Source: Pollenia angustigena (Eukaryota > Arthropoda > Insecta > Diptera > Polleniidae). Taken from it: a stretch of DNA of 64,000 nt. Numbering within the stretch: position 1 is the first letter of the stretch; every line of letters starts with the position of its first letter. Of the stretch, positions 23,816 to 34,329 are shown in pieces. The position numbers and the translations under genes were made by a program. Location of the stretch: the NCBI GenBank assembly GCA_930367215.1, contig OV884056.1:55118308-55182307 (forward strand), written 5' to 3'. Below the pieces are notes generated by a model, which saw nothing but the letters and a program-made list of their open reading frames with translations, did not search any database and was not told the DNA's origin.

Positions 23816-24845
23816 TCGTTTCTGGGTGTGTAAACCGTACGCCTAATAATGTTCTGTTTATTTTCGAACACTGCTTCTAAGTGCGAATTCCGCTAATACA
23901 TATATACATAATGTCTTAAATCTTTTTATGGCTCGTGAAGACGGGGTGTGATTTATAAATATTAACAAATAAGAAAAATTATTAATAGTGGTTATTAAAT
24001 AAATAGGAAACTGACATTTAAATTATAACAGAGAACAAAAGAACAAAGAAAAAAAAAAAAAAATTAAAACCTTATGCCATGTTCGCACGACAGTGTGTTT
24101 TCGCAATTTGTGTAATTTGTGCGTACATAATTCATTTTGAATCACTAATTTTTATCGAAGGCTGTCAAAAAAAAAAACATAAAATTGTAAAAAAGTTATA
24201 TTTTTTTTTTGTGAAATTTAAAACAACAAATAAATAACAAAATAGGAATAAGACATTTTGCTAGCTTTTGTATTATTTTCAAAGAAAAAAATGTTTATAA
24301 ATCTAAGAAGAGTTGTTGAATTATGAATGTGCCGTGTGAAAAACGTAATTCGCATTCGCAATTCAAAGAGCGAACAGCGTAATTCAAAATGCCGTGCGAA
24401 CATAGCATTAAATAAAAAATTATAATATAAACTTATTAGTTAATTACAAAAATTTTAAACATTTGTTAAAAAAAAAAAAAATTACATTTTATAGACAATT
24501 CTAAATAAAAGCTAAATATTTTATTTAAGAAGATAAACAAAAAAAAAAAAAAAAATCATGAAATTAAAAAAGATTGTACCTCCTAGCCCAAACAGCAAGA
24601 AATAAAAAAGCACTTAATATTTTTAATAGTGTATAACAGCAAAATAAAACCACCTACTACTTGCTTAACCAATTAAGGCATTTCTTACAGAACTAACAAT
24701 ATTTTAGCCTTAGTACTTTGTTAGCATGTATCCAAAACCCAAAGCTTTCTTAAAAAATTACTTCTAAAACGCCCTTTTACAAATAATTTATACATTTTGG
24801 GGGGAAATTTGTTAAGACAGAAGTTTACAGCAAACAAAATCTAAC

Positions 24846-24899
24846 CTCCAAAATTAAATATTCTTCATCATCTTCTTCATAATCAAAATAAGAAACATC
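24846..24899 (-). CDS. gish: Candidate 54-nt acidic cassette exon of gish
   Basis: Between a possible acceptor AAAAAG|GATG and donor GAG|GTTAGA there are 18 codons, DVSYFDYEEDDEEYLILE, phase 0 on both sides. The position, between the HNVTGK and TNAKGG exons, suits a tail cassette. The residues Y/D/E are unlike random AT-rich translation. The acceptor is odd: its pyrimidine tract (TTTTCCTATTTTT) is about 40 nt upstream, with no AG in between. It may be a real exon with a distant branch site or a chance open stretch (the frame also stays open upstream as KFETHPNKK). Confidence 0.5.
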
Positions 24900-25485
24900 C
24901 TTTTTATTCGGGTGTGTTTCAAATTTGGTTTAAAAATAGGAAAACGAAATTTTATTAAAATTTTTTTATAATTTTTAAATTCAAAAAAAATAAGGATAAA
25001 AATATTACAAAATTAATAAGGAAAAATAGAAATTAAGTATTGAGAAAACAACTTCATAACATACAACAAAAATATATTTTAAGTAAATATTATTCAGAGA
25101 GGAAAACCCAAAAAAAAGAAACTTAAATTTAATACGTGAAATTATAATTCATAGGAAAGACATTTTATTTTGAGTTGTTTTCATAGTTTAAGTTAAAATC
25201 TTAAGAATACAAAAGTCTAAAACATTAAGGGGTCATTATGACAACTTGTCGATAGTTAAATTAAGAATGTTAAAGTTTAACATCAATAACGTAGAAATTA
25301 CACAAAGAATAATTTAAAAGGGTATACCAACAAACAATTTTGTCTGCTAAAATGAATTTGGCGTGTGTAGACTGCTGTTGACAATATTTTGTTTTTGTTT
25401 GAACTTTTGTTTAAACAACGATGTCTAACATCAAATTAAATGCCAAATAGATTGTTAATTTTGATTCAAACAAAAGAACATAAAG

Positions 25486-25901
25486 GGTGATCCAACCATA
25501 ATGCACGATGTTAATTGTGAGTCTTAAAGAAAAAGTGTATGTCAATAAGCCAAGAATAATTAAAGAGCAAAAGGATGTCAGAGTCAATGGCCCATATTCA
25601 TAGTCAAAAATAAAGTCGATTTTTTCTTAAGTCGACTTTAAAACAATGTTATTGACATTGTTTAAAGTCAGTTTTAACTTAAAGTCGACTTTATTTTTGA
25701 CTATGAATATGGGCCATTGAAAATATGGACTATCGGATAGAGGTATGCCACCGATGCCATGGCGAGCATCTGGCCGATATTTTGCTTCACCATAATTGTT
25801 GTAGATCCTTCTATCATAAAAAATATTCAGATTATTTTCTGAAAATTTTTCGTTTTACATATTTACAATTTACATCGCGCGTTTTGGTTGGACCACCATT
25901 A
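25486..25901 (+). pseudogene. Mariner-like element remnant, interrupted by a MITE
   Basis: The left end GGGTGATCCAACCATAATGC and the right end GTTTTGGTTGGACCACC are inverted terminal repeats, as in the elements at 56.3 and 58.0-58.9 kb. The translated remains are NKPRIIKEQKD before and MDYRIEVCHRCHGEHLADIL after the inner MITE, which is the C-terminal end of a mariner transposase. All catalytic blocks are lost. Confidence 0.75.
25584..25718. mobile_element. 135-bp palindromic MITE (AATGGCCCATATTCATAG)
   Basis: AATGGCCCATATTCATAG and its exact inverse CTATGAATATGGGCCATT bound the element. Inner blocks AAAATAAAGTCGA and AAGTCGACTTT also pair. It is inserted in the mariner remnant. Confidence 0.85.
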
Positions 25902-26647
25902 ACATATGTATACAAATTATTTTGCCCAGGTTCTGCTCATGTGCGCAGAAAAGAATGGCTTGTCAAGACGATGTGATGTAGCAGGCAATGTGAAACTTCT
26001 CCCAATTGCAGTTTTCCTCAACTTTTTGACAAATTATGATTCAAAATAAATAATCATATCTTTTAAGGTCATAAATGAATTAAGTTAATTTTTGATACTT
26101 TTCGATAACGGAACGAATTCCAGCCAGATAGTTTTCTATTGATCGAAACAAATCAATACAGAACTGGGCTAAAAGCCAGGTAAGGAAAACTTTTCATAAG
26201 CAGTTTTTGAAATGCATAGCTTTCTAGTTAAAGATTATTATTTGTACTGTTAAGAATACTCTTTACGTTTTTGTTTATTGATCTTTTGAAATGGATCAAT
26301 TCTTCTGTAATTGTCTAAACGAGTTCTATCCATCATGTTTAACAGAATTTAACAAATTTTGTTATCTGTGGGGGGTCACTTTCCTCGTACAGATTTATAT
26401 TTTTAAACATTTTCTTAAACATTTTTTTATAATGTTACCCAAAATTTTTTTAAAACTAGGCAAATTGTTAATACTAACACAAAAGCAGGCCTTCAGGAAG
26501 ACTTTATAAATATTTCTAAAAAAAGAGATGTTTTCAGAAAACAATTCAAAATAAAATGCCCCTTAATATAAAATTCCAACTGAATTAAAGATTTTTTATC
26601 CAAAATCTATATAAGCTATAAATGTACTTGAAAGTCTTTATAAATAT

Positions 26648-26727
26648 CGCGCCTTAGGACAACTAGGTTCTATTTGTACCTAAACTACATGTAAGATAGA
26701 ACCTTGTTGTCCTACGGTAGCGATATG
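26648..26727. repeat. Short palindromic MITE (CCTTAGGACAAC...GTTGTCCTACGG)
   Basis: About 30-bp arms (AGGACAACTAGGTTCTAT and its inverse ATAGAACCTTGTTGTCCT) with a small loop, bounded by ATATCGC and GCGATAT. It lies about 200 bp downstream of the exon ending at 26922. Confidence 0.75.
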
Positions 26728-26774
26728 TGTATAAATTAAAGCAATTCTATTAAAGTTTTCCAAGTTGATTTTTT

Positions 26775-26813
<39 letters not shown>

Positions 26814-26921
26814 AAACCTTTAATTTAATTGAAAATTTATAACTTAAACTTTTTCTTTTTTAATTTTTAAATATTTATCAATTTTGTTTATGAAAAATTT
26901 AAGAAAAAATGTATACTTTAC

Positions 26922-27002
26922 CTTGCCTGTAACATTATGACGATCTTTATTTGGTGAAATGATAACTTCATGACCTGTTTGTAAAGAACCAACTGGCGTT
27001 GA
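26922..27002 (-). CDS. gish: gish tail exon (STPVGSLQTGHEVIISPNKD...)
   Basis: The acceptor ACTACAG lies before 27002 and the donor AAG|GTAAAG after 26922. The 27 codons read STPVGSLQTGHEVIISPNKD and then RHNVTGK, phase 0 at both ends. STPVG follows directly after the ...DWTGKTM exon in all CK1 gammas, so the junction to 31619 is well supported. No catalytic residues; it is the start of the C-terminal tail. Confidence 0.95.
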
Positions 27003-27853
27003 CTGTAGTAATTTTGTGTGAATAGTGACGTTTAAGCAAGGAAACATTTGTGGCAAGATATTTTACAGTTGTAATGATGACGATGATCGTTGTTTCCATT
27101 TTTTAATTGTTAGTTATCAAACAAGTAACCACAAGACACATCATTTTGTATGTTTTCATTTTCAAATTAAAGATGATAAAAACATTTACAAACACACAAT
27201 AATGTTTTGGTTGAAGAGCGCAATGATACAAAATTTAAAAAAAAAAATTAAAAAAACATAATATTAGTCAATATTATTTTATAAACTTTATAAAAAAAGA
27301 AAATAGAATAGTACATATTACAGATAAAAATAATTATCGCATTTTCTTTTGTTTGCATTTCTCATTATTTTAAATTATCGCAACAATAACTACAACACTC
27401 GTCTAGCATACGATTTTAAAGAACAAATTTTTATCAAAGATAAATTAATTAGTTAAAAAACAAATAAAAAAAATTACAAAAAGCAAAACAAAATGTTTTA
27501 AAGAAGAATTTTTAAGGGAGTTTTTGAAAATTTAGGAAATATTTTGAAGTTTTCGTTTAAGCTTCGCCTTGACAATATCACCCCGGTTGACCATTTCGGT
27601 ATTAGATGTACATGAAAACCTTTGGTAAGGCATATTTGCCTTAACATAATAATGAATTATTAGAGTAAATTTATGATTTTATTAATTTCCCTTTACTTTT
27701 AGTTAAATGTTTCTTTTCCAAACAAAAATTTTATTAAAAATCTGATTTTTCATTGTGGCTTGTCGCCAGTACTACTAATTGTATTCAATGTAAATGTAAC
27801 GGAACAACGAGTTGATATTTGGTTTTCTACCATTGAATAATAAACGCTTGAAT

Positions 27854-28155
27854 CAGGGACCGAAAATAACAGTTATATTGGGATTTTAAAACAAAAAAAG
27901 CATATACAATTAAATGTCGAAAAACTGATTCAAGTATACCATATTGTTCGTCATGCACTTGTCAATGATAAAATATATTGATTTTTATAATTTTGATTTT
28001 TATATTTTAGATCAAACTTAACAGTTATTTTTTGATTTTTATTTTTTTGAACAAAAATAACGAGCAAAAATATTTTTGCTCAAAAACATAAAAATCAAAA
28101 AATAACAGTTATCATCTGACTTTTATGAAAAAAGGCATAACTGTTACGGTCCCTG
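27854..28155. mobile_element. 302-bp hAT MITE with perfect 8-bp duplication
   Basis: The ends are CAGGGACCGAAAATAACAGT and, inverted, CAGGGACCGTAACAGTTATG. The 8-bp GCTTGAAT stands on both sides (27846-27853 and 28156-28163). CAGGG-type ends and 8-bp duplications are the hAT signature. The inner blocks also fold back (AAAATAACAGTTAT). Confidence 0.92.
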
Positions 28156-28339
28156 GCTTGAATGAATTGACGCTTGTTTTTATTTTCTTTTGTGTGAAAT
28201 TATACGGGTTTTAAAATTGAAGCAAAGCCGCGAATAACGTTTAAGTGACAAAATAATAATTTTTCAGGAGAGCAAAAAAAAAAACGTTTTTAAACGGTAG
28301 GATTACTTATTTAAAATTTTTTTTTAGATTATCAAAATT

Positions 28340-28881
28340 AGTCTGAGTTCATACGGCTCATGTCTTATTGACAAGATTCTTCCTTTTTCTTCTTTGAACA
28401 TGAATTGGCGTTCAAATGATTCATGTCATGTTAACGACATGGTTTTTTATTTTGTAAAGTTGTGCGTATATGTACATATCGCTCATTTGCTGCAAGACCG
28501 GCATAACTCAAAAAAATCCATTTCGAGATAAACGCATTTAAAGTTTTTGATTTGCTCTAACTACTTAGAAAAAAAGAAGACACATTCTCTTCAAACTGGG
28601 AAAATAGAAAAGATATAAAGATGAATTTAATACACAATATAAAGAAAAATTCTGCATCTCTAACTCCAAAATTTCCTTTTTTGAGTTATGCCGGTCTTGC
28701 AGCAAATGAGCGATACGTTCTTTTTTGAAATTGAAAACAACAACAAAATTAAACAACGAATGAAAAAGCAAAACGTAAAGACAGTACATGCATCTGTGTA
28801 CTCGTTTCTTTTCCCCTCGTCCCTCTCGCATATAAAGTAGCAATCATGTCAATAAGACATGAGCCGTATGAACACAGACTT
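28340..28881. mobile_element. MITE with AGTCTGAGTTCATACGGCTC ends and a nested inner inverted repeat
   Basis: AGTCTGAGTTCATACGGCTC at 28340 is inverted at 28862-28881. The block following it, ATGTCTTATTGACA, is also inverted. An inner pair, TGCTGCAAGACCGGCATAAC (about 28487) and its inverse (about 28688), shows a second, inner fold-back of about 240 bp. Confidence 0.8.
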
Positions 28882-29616
28882 AAGGCCCAACCACAAATGT
28901 GCTTTAGTTGGCTCAAGCGAATGAGCGAATACATGTAAGTTATATGAGGCAAACCATATTAAACTTTATGAAACTTTTTGCTAAGTTTAATGAAACTGTC
29001 ATTTGCTTAAGCAAGGTGCGAATCTATTCGAACATTCCGAACGGAATCAAATGTTTTTTTATTTTGTTTTTGTTTTCTTAAATATGTACATTTGAGAGAC
29101 TTTTTATTAATTTTTGACAGTAGGTTAAGCAAGGCTATGCATATTATGGTTGAGCCTTTAAAAATAGTAAAAACTATGTATGCAAAATATCAAGAAATTT
29201 GAATTTGAAACAACGGGAAAATTTACAGTTTGTTACTTTTTTTATTGGAAAAACGTTTCATATCCACAATCGCGATGTCATTTAAAACGGTTTTCCACTA
29301 CGCTATTCCAATTCCAAACTTTATTCCAATTTGCAAAACCATTCAATTGTATAATTTTTTTTAGTAACTTACAACGTTTTTTCACTGGCTGACTCTTTGT
29401 ATTGCATTTTGAAGAGGTTAAGGTTCATAATTTTACATAATATGATGTTTAAACAATGTAAGAGATTAATGTTAACGATAATTTGCAAAATAACAGGTTT
29501 TGCAAAAAGTGGCTTTTACAACGTTATTCGCGGCTGTGCTTCCATTGACGTATTTTCGAATGCAGCGATCTTCTACTTATTATACCATGGTTTTCTACAT
29601 AACATATTTGTTACTT

Positions 29617-30790
29617 AAAGCCTTTTTACACTATAATACCGAGTATTACGACATGTCAAATACAATATAAAATAAAAATATCTGACAATGTCGACAAGAT
29701 TTTCCATTTTTTCTGAGTTGTAGTTTTATAAAAGCACCCGAAGAAAATCATGGAAAATTTTAATTTTGCTCAGAAGTTTAAATTATTTACAATTCGTCAG
29801 CTCATTATTGATTTGGCGCATATGCCAAAAACGACAATGAAGGTTTACATGAAGTTTTCTAAAGATGTACCCTGATAGAATTTTTTTTTTGTATTTTCCG
29901 GCATATGTTTTGAAGAAAAATGTAAATTTGTGTGAACGTTAAAGAACGAACTCACAAGTTAATAGCATTTTATTGAAAGTTAATATTATGGTTTTGTGCC
30001 GCATACGCCACTTTTTTAAATTTATTTTTAAATGTAGCTTTTTTTTTTGCTGCATACGTATATTTACTGCTGTGTATTGAGTTGTTGACATTTTATTTTG
30101 CTTATGCTTTCACTACTTTTTTCGGCAATGAAGCAAATCAAGTGTTAAATGTTTTTCTTGTTGTCATTTTATTTTGCTTTCGCTTTTAAAACTTTTTTTT
30201 CATACGGCAATGAAGAAAAGTAAGGGTGGAATTTATTTTGTACGTTTTTGTATGATGAATTTTCAGTATTCGACAAACAGCGGCTTGTAGAGCAAAACAA
30301 TACTTAATAAACTTTCAAAAATAGTAGATATGAAGCAAAATTAATGCTTAATATCTGAGAAACCATAAAAAATTTCGCGAAACAGGTTTTGGTTTCAGAA
30401 AAGGGGTATTCAAAATATATATGTATGTATACCCCATACCTGACTCAATTTTTTAAAAAATGTTCTGTAGGTCTGACCAATAATGAGCTGAAGAGTTGTT
30501 GAATAATTTGCCGCCAGAATAAGAATAACATTTTTTTTAATATTAAAGATATGTAACATTTTATGTTGTTACTATCTGACTTCTACTTGTTTTTTAACGC
30601 ATTTAAAATAAAAATATACATATTTTTCATGTTTAGCAGCTGTTTATATTCTAAAAATATATTTCTTTTTATTTGAAGTTATATGTAATGAAATATATTT
30701 TCTATTTTATATTTTGACAATCGGACAAAAACTCACTGGAGTTTTGTGAAAGCAAAAACCTTGAGACTTTGAGAATAGTGTAAAAGGAGC
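29617..30790. mobile_element. TIR element family TTTTTACACTATAATAC, copy 1
   Basis: The left end AAGCCTTTTTACACTATAATAC pairs with ATAGTGTAAAAGGAGC at the right. Shared with copy 2 (38760-40443): the left sub-terminal ACGACATGTCAAA / ACGACGTGTCAAA block. Non-coding. Confidence 0.65.
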
Positions 30791-30932
30791 ATTAACAGCG
30801 TTGCTTACTGCTTAATTTAAGTATGTAATTCCCTTTCGAATCCCCCCGTAAAAATTATTTAAATCATAAACAAAATTGATGTGTGAGCATAAAATAACAA
30901 ATACAAACGAAAAGAAAATATAATAAAAATAC

Positions 30933-31010
30933 CTTATCCGATTTATTTTTGGCTAAATGAGAAGGTGGAGCGTTTTTCATAATTTTCATTTTTTCAAGTT
31001 GTTCCTTACT
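30933..31010 (-). CDS. gish: Candidate 78-nt cassette exon of gish
   Basis: From acceptor TTTCAAG at 31011-31012 to donor AAG|GTATTT, 26 codons read SKEQLEKMKIMKNAPPSHLA and then KNKSDK, phase 0 on both sides. It is Lys-rich and lies between the C-lobe exon (ends 31619) and the STPVGS exon (27002). Insertion would put a basic segment right after the kinase domain. The local frame has coding-like composition; no domain is recognised. It could be a chance frame, but length, phase and both splice sites agree. Confidence 0.6.
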
Positions 31011-31618
31011 CTTGAAATTGTAAATTTTTGTAAGACATACAAAATAAAATTTAAATTTAAAAAATAATTTTAAAAATATTTTGTTAAAAAAAGGCAAGAA
31101 CTAAAACAAATTAATATTAAAAAAAAAAAATGGTTTTTTTTCACATACAAAACAGAAAGAAATTTTAAAATACAAGATTCAAAACATATAAAAAAAAAAC
31201 ATATTCGAAATCATAAAATAACTTAAACTTCTTCAAAACTTAGTAATTTAAATAATAATCTTGAAATTTGCTTGATATCTTAATTGAAACTGCAAAACCT
31301 TTAAAAAAAATTAATATTAAAACACAAAAATGCTTTGAAACAAAAAAAAAAAAAACGCACCTTTTTCTGGTTTGGAAATCAAGACAAAATAAACATTCCT
31401 TAAATCGTTTTAAAACAAGCTAATTTTTTTAAAATATGCTTAGTCCAATTTTTATATAACGCTCACAAAATACTTTAATTTTAAAAAGTCTAACTGATAT
31501 TCCAATTACAGGCCCATACACTTTGTTTTAGTTAAATTTTCTTGCAAATTATTTGAGTTTCTTTTCCCCAATTCTTTGGTTTTTAATTTAAAATAAATGT
31601 ATCACGTTGAGTGCCTAC

Positions 31619-31789
31619 CATTGTCTTCCCTGTCCAGTCGAATTCCCCATCATCCACATAGCCTTTACGATCGAATAAGTCTTGGAACAGTCTTCGCAGA
31701 AAATCATAATCGGGCGTTTCAAAAAAATCTAATCGCCTCACATAACGTAAATATGTGGCAAACTCTTCAGGATGGCTATCGCAAAGTAC
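31619..31789 (-). CDS. gish: gish exon: end of kinase C-lobe
   Basis: The acceptor TTTTAAG lies before 31789 and the donor ATG|GTAGGC after 31619. The 57 codons begin [20 protein letters not shown], continue [20 protein letters not shown] and end DWTGKTM. This is the CK1 C-lobe helix region with the (D/F)PDYDFLR signature shared by all CK1 kinases. Both ends are phase 0. It follows ...KRATPIE exactly as in gish. Confidence 0.96.
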
Positions 31790-31881
31790 CTTAAAAGCAG
31801 AAAAATAATATTTTTGTTTTTTTAGGGCTTTTCTAACCTCAATTTGTGATACTTGATTGTTTTTTTTTTAATATAACTTAC

Positions 31882-32150
31882 CTCAATGGGTGTTGCTCGT
31901 TTAGTATCACCAATTTTTTGATATCTTTCCTTAAGTGTATCGGCCTTAAGACCTTGCCATGGCAGTGAACCTCTTAAGAAATACATGAACATGTGACCTA
32001 ATGCCTCTAAATCATCACGTCTAGATTGCTCTCTGCCCATGTGTGTATTTATAGACATATATCGCGCTGTACCAGTCAATGATTTGTGTTCCCGATATGG
32101 TATATGTCTATTTGTATCTAAATCAATATATTCTTTGGCCAAACCGAAAT
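31882..32150 (-). CDS. gish: gish exon: DFG and activation segment
   Basis: The acceptor TTTAG lies before 32150 and the donor GAG|GTAAGT after 31882. Starting with the completed Asp codon, it reads [20 protein letters not shown], then [40 protein letters not shown] and [13 protein letters not shown] to ATPIE. It has the magnesium-binding DFG, the CK1 SIN motif that replaces APE, and the LPWQGLKA block. In: phase 1; out: phase 0. This is the most conserved part of the kinase and appears complete. Confidence 0.98.
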
Positions 32151-32288
32151 CTAAATAACAAAAAAATTTAAATTTAAATTTAAGCAATTAAATTTTCTTT
32201 CATTCAGATAAAAATTTTGTAAAACAGCAGCTGGTTTCTTCTATTTTTTTTTAATTATTCTAAGAAAAATGTTCGATTTTCAAAAGTT

Positions 32289-32459
32289 CCCTACAAGAAA
32301 TGAATGAGCGAGTTGTCACATTTTTCATTTTGGTGTTAAGAAAATGATAGAAAGAAATGACCGAATGTCACCGAACACTTTAATTCGGTCATTTTTTCTA
32401 TCATTTTCTTAACACCAAAATGAAAAATGTGACAACTCGCTCATTCATTTCTTGTAGGG
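32289..32459. repeat. Near-perfect ~77-bp-arm palindrome in the intron
   Basis: The left arm (32289-32365) starts CCCTACAAGAAATGAATGAG; the right arm (32384-32459) is its reverse complement with about one difference; the loop is only 18 nt. The high identity indicates a young fold-back MITE. It ends 139 nt upstream of the DFG exon acceptor. Confidence 0.9.
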
Positions 32460-33816
32460 TTCTTTTTAACTAACCTTGCAGCCACACGTTCAAGTTGTTC
32501 TTGAAAGTCTTTTACATATACTGCTTGTCAAAATATACATAAATTGAAAGCTGTGACGTAGGCTGCACTCAATTGGAAGCAATTTACTTCCAAGATGTCA
32601 ACAACAACACAATTTATAAAGACAAACTTGTACTCAGCTGTTAAATTGAAAGTAAAATTGCCAAACAAATGGAAAGCTGAAATTGAAAGCCATCTCGTGG
32701 TCATTTTAAAAAGTGTGAGTGTGTTAGTAAAAAAGTGAGTGTATTGCAAATTGAAAGGCAAAACTTGAACGTGTGGCTGCTATGTAAAAAATCTTCAAAT
32801 TGTTGTAAATTTAAAAAAAAATTAAATGTGACGTGAATAACTCTAATATAATTTGATCTGGCAACCATATTTTGTCGTCTAGTTTCATTTTGATAGCAAT
32901 TGGCATCACAGACAATCGTGGTGCCTTGGGGAGTTTTGCGTTGCACTTCAGCATTTGGTTTTTTGTTAGGCGTCGCTTTCATAATAGGTCGATTTGACTG
33001 ATTTTTAATATCAAACGAATTTGCAAACATTCATATGTGTATAATCAGATAACATAAAAGCTAAAGTTTATCAAGGACACTTGTTTGGGGGTCTGATTTT
33101 AAATATTAACTACTTTTACATAAAATAAATATCTGAATCAAATTTATTCATCCATATGGGCACCATTGTACGAAACTCATTATTTTAAAAACAACAAGAG
33201 AGGTTATTTGTCTGCATTTACAGTTATTAGTTAATTATTAGTAAACTAAAATGATAACTATTGGTTAACTAACATTTCATATTTCCCGTATATTGGTTAA
33301 CTTAAATATTATTAGAGCATCTATATTATTATCTCTAAAAATACTAATAGTTTAACTAATGGTTAACAAAAAGCTGAAAATTATAATTTGTTGTTTAAAC
33401 CAGTGTTCGAAAATAAACACTACTTATCGCTCCTTAGTGTTCGGTTCGGTAGATTAGTGAAAACCCCAAACGCTAATAGTGTTTGTGTAGAAAAAAATAA
33501 CGTTTCTCTGTTTGCCATCTTTCGAACACAAAAATAATACTGTTTTTATCCAACTAAACAGAAGATGAGAACATTTAATTCTGTTCGGTTTTTTTTTAAA
33601 CACAGACTTCATTGTGTTTGTTTCGGCTCATTAATGTTCTTCTCTTTTGGCTGGTAAAAAACCAAACATTTTTTACAAAAACAAAATACACATACGAAAA
33701 AAAAACCAAAAAGCCAGCAAAATAATTTTACAAAAAAAAAAAAAAAAAAAAAATATATCGATGGTTTCTTTCGCAACCTCGTAACTCAAAAACAAGTACT
33801 TTTAGGAGAGACATAA

Positions 33817-33958
33817 TCACCCGTATTGTGTTAGGCGTATTTAAAATACGCCTACGACAGTTTGGTAATAGATTAAAGGAAAAAAGTTCACGTTCTCTTT
33901 AATCTATTACCAAATATTCGTAGGCGTATTTTATATACGCCAAACACAATAAGGGTGA
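33817..33958. mobile_element. 142-bp palindromic MITE (TCACCCGTATTGTGTTAGGC)
   Basis: The left end TCACCCGTATTGTGTTAGGC and right end AACACAATAAGGGTGA are inverted, as are the inner TACGCCTACGA / TCGTAGGCGTA and GGTAATAGATTAAAG / CTTTAATCTATTACC blocks. The element folds over nearly its whole length. Confidence 0.88.
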
Positions 33959-34211
33959 ATACTTTTTTTTACAAAATATTTGAAACTTTTTGCTATATTT
34001 TCTTTTATAATCCAAGAATTAGGAAAAATTCCGATATTCAGCCAAACAAAACAAAATTGTAATGCGGTATTTATTGATTACTTTTCCGGTTAAAACAAAA
34101 AAATCGAGTTACGTGGTTGCACACAAAAGCTGTTCGCGCTGCGGTCGTTGCTAAAATTTTTTCTTTTTTCATTTCTTTATCAATGTCAAAAAAGAAAGAT
34201 CACAGACAATT

Positions 34212-34329
34212 ACTGCCGTATTCATAAAAAATTAAAATAGATTTGAAATGCATTTTAAGAAAAATTTGTATGAAAATTTTGCCTTAAAACACATTTCAAA
34301 CTTATTTTATTTGTTATGATTATGGCAGT
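34212..34329. mobile_element. MITE family ACTGCCGTATTCATAAAAAA, copy 2
   Basis: The left end ACTGCCGTATTCATAAAAAA equals that of copy 1 (22947). The right end is slightly changed (TTATGATTATGGCAGT). Length and inner TTTTAAG/CTTAAAA blocks match copy 1; TA flanks. Confidence 0.85.

Larger units (their letters stand above)
22924..23876. mobile_element. GTGTTCGAAAATAAAC element, copy 1, nested and itself interrupted
   Basis: The left end is AGTGTTCAAATAAAAACA and the right end is TTATTTTCGAACACTGC. Shared with copy 2 (33393-35091): CAAACGCTAATAGTGTTTGT, GGTAGATT and the ACGAAGAACAGAACACTA block. It carries the MITE at 22947-23064 and the dispersed repeat at 23580-23815. Confidence 0.75.
22397..23946. 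mobile_element. TIR element (CGTCTTCACGAGCCATAAA), nested host
   Basis: CCTCGTCTTCACGAGCCATAAA-type ends at 22397 and, inverted, at 23925-23946. About 1.55 kb. It contains the GTGTTCGAAAATAAAC-family element at 22924-23876 with two further insertions. Confidence 0.75.
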
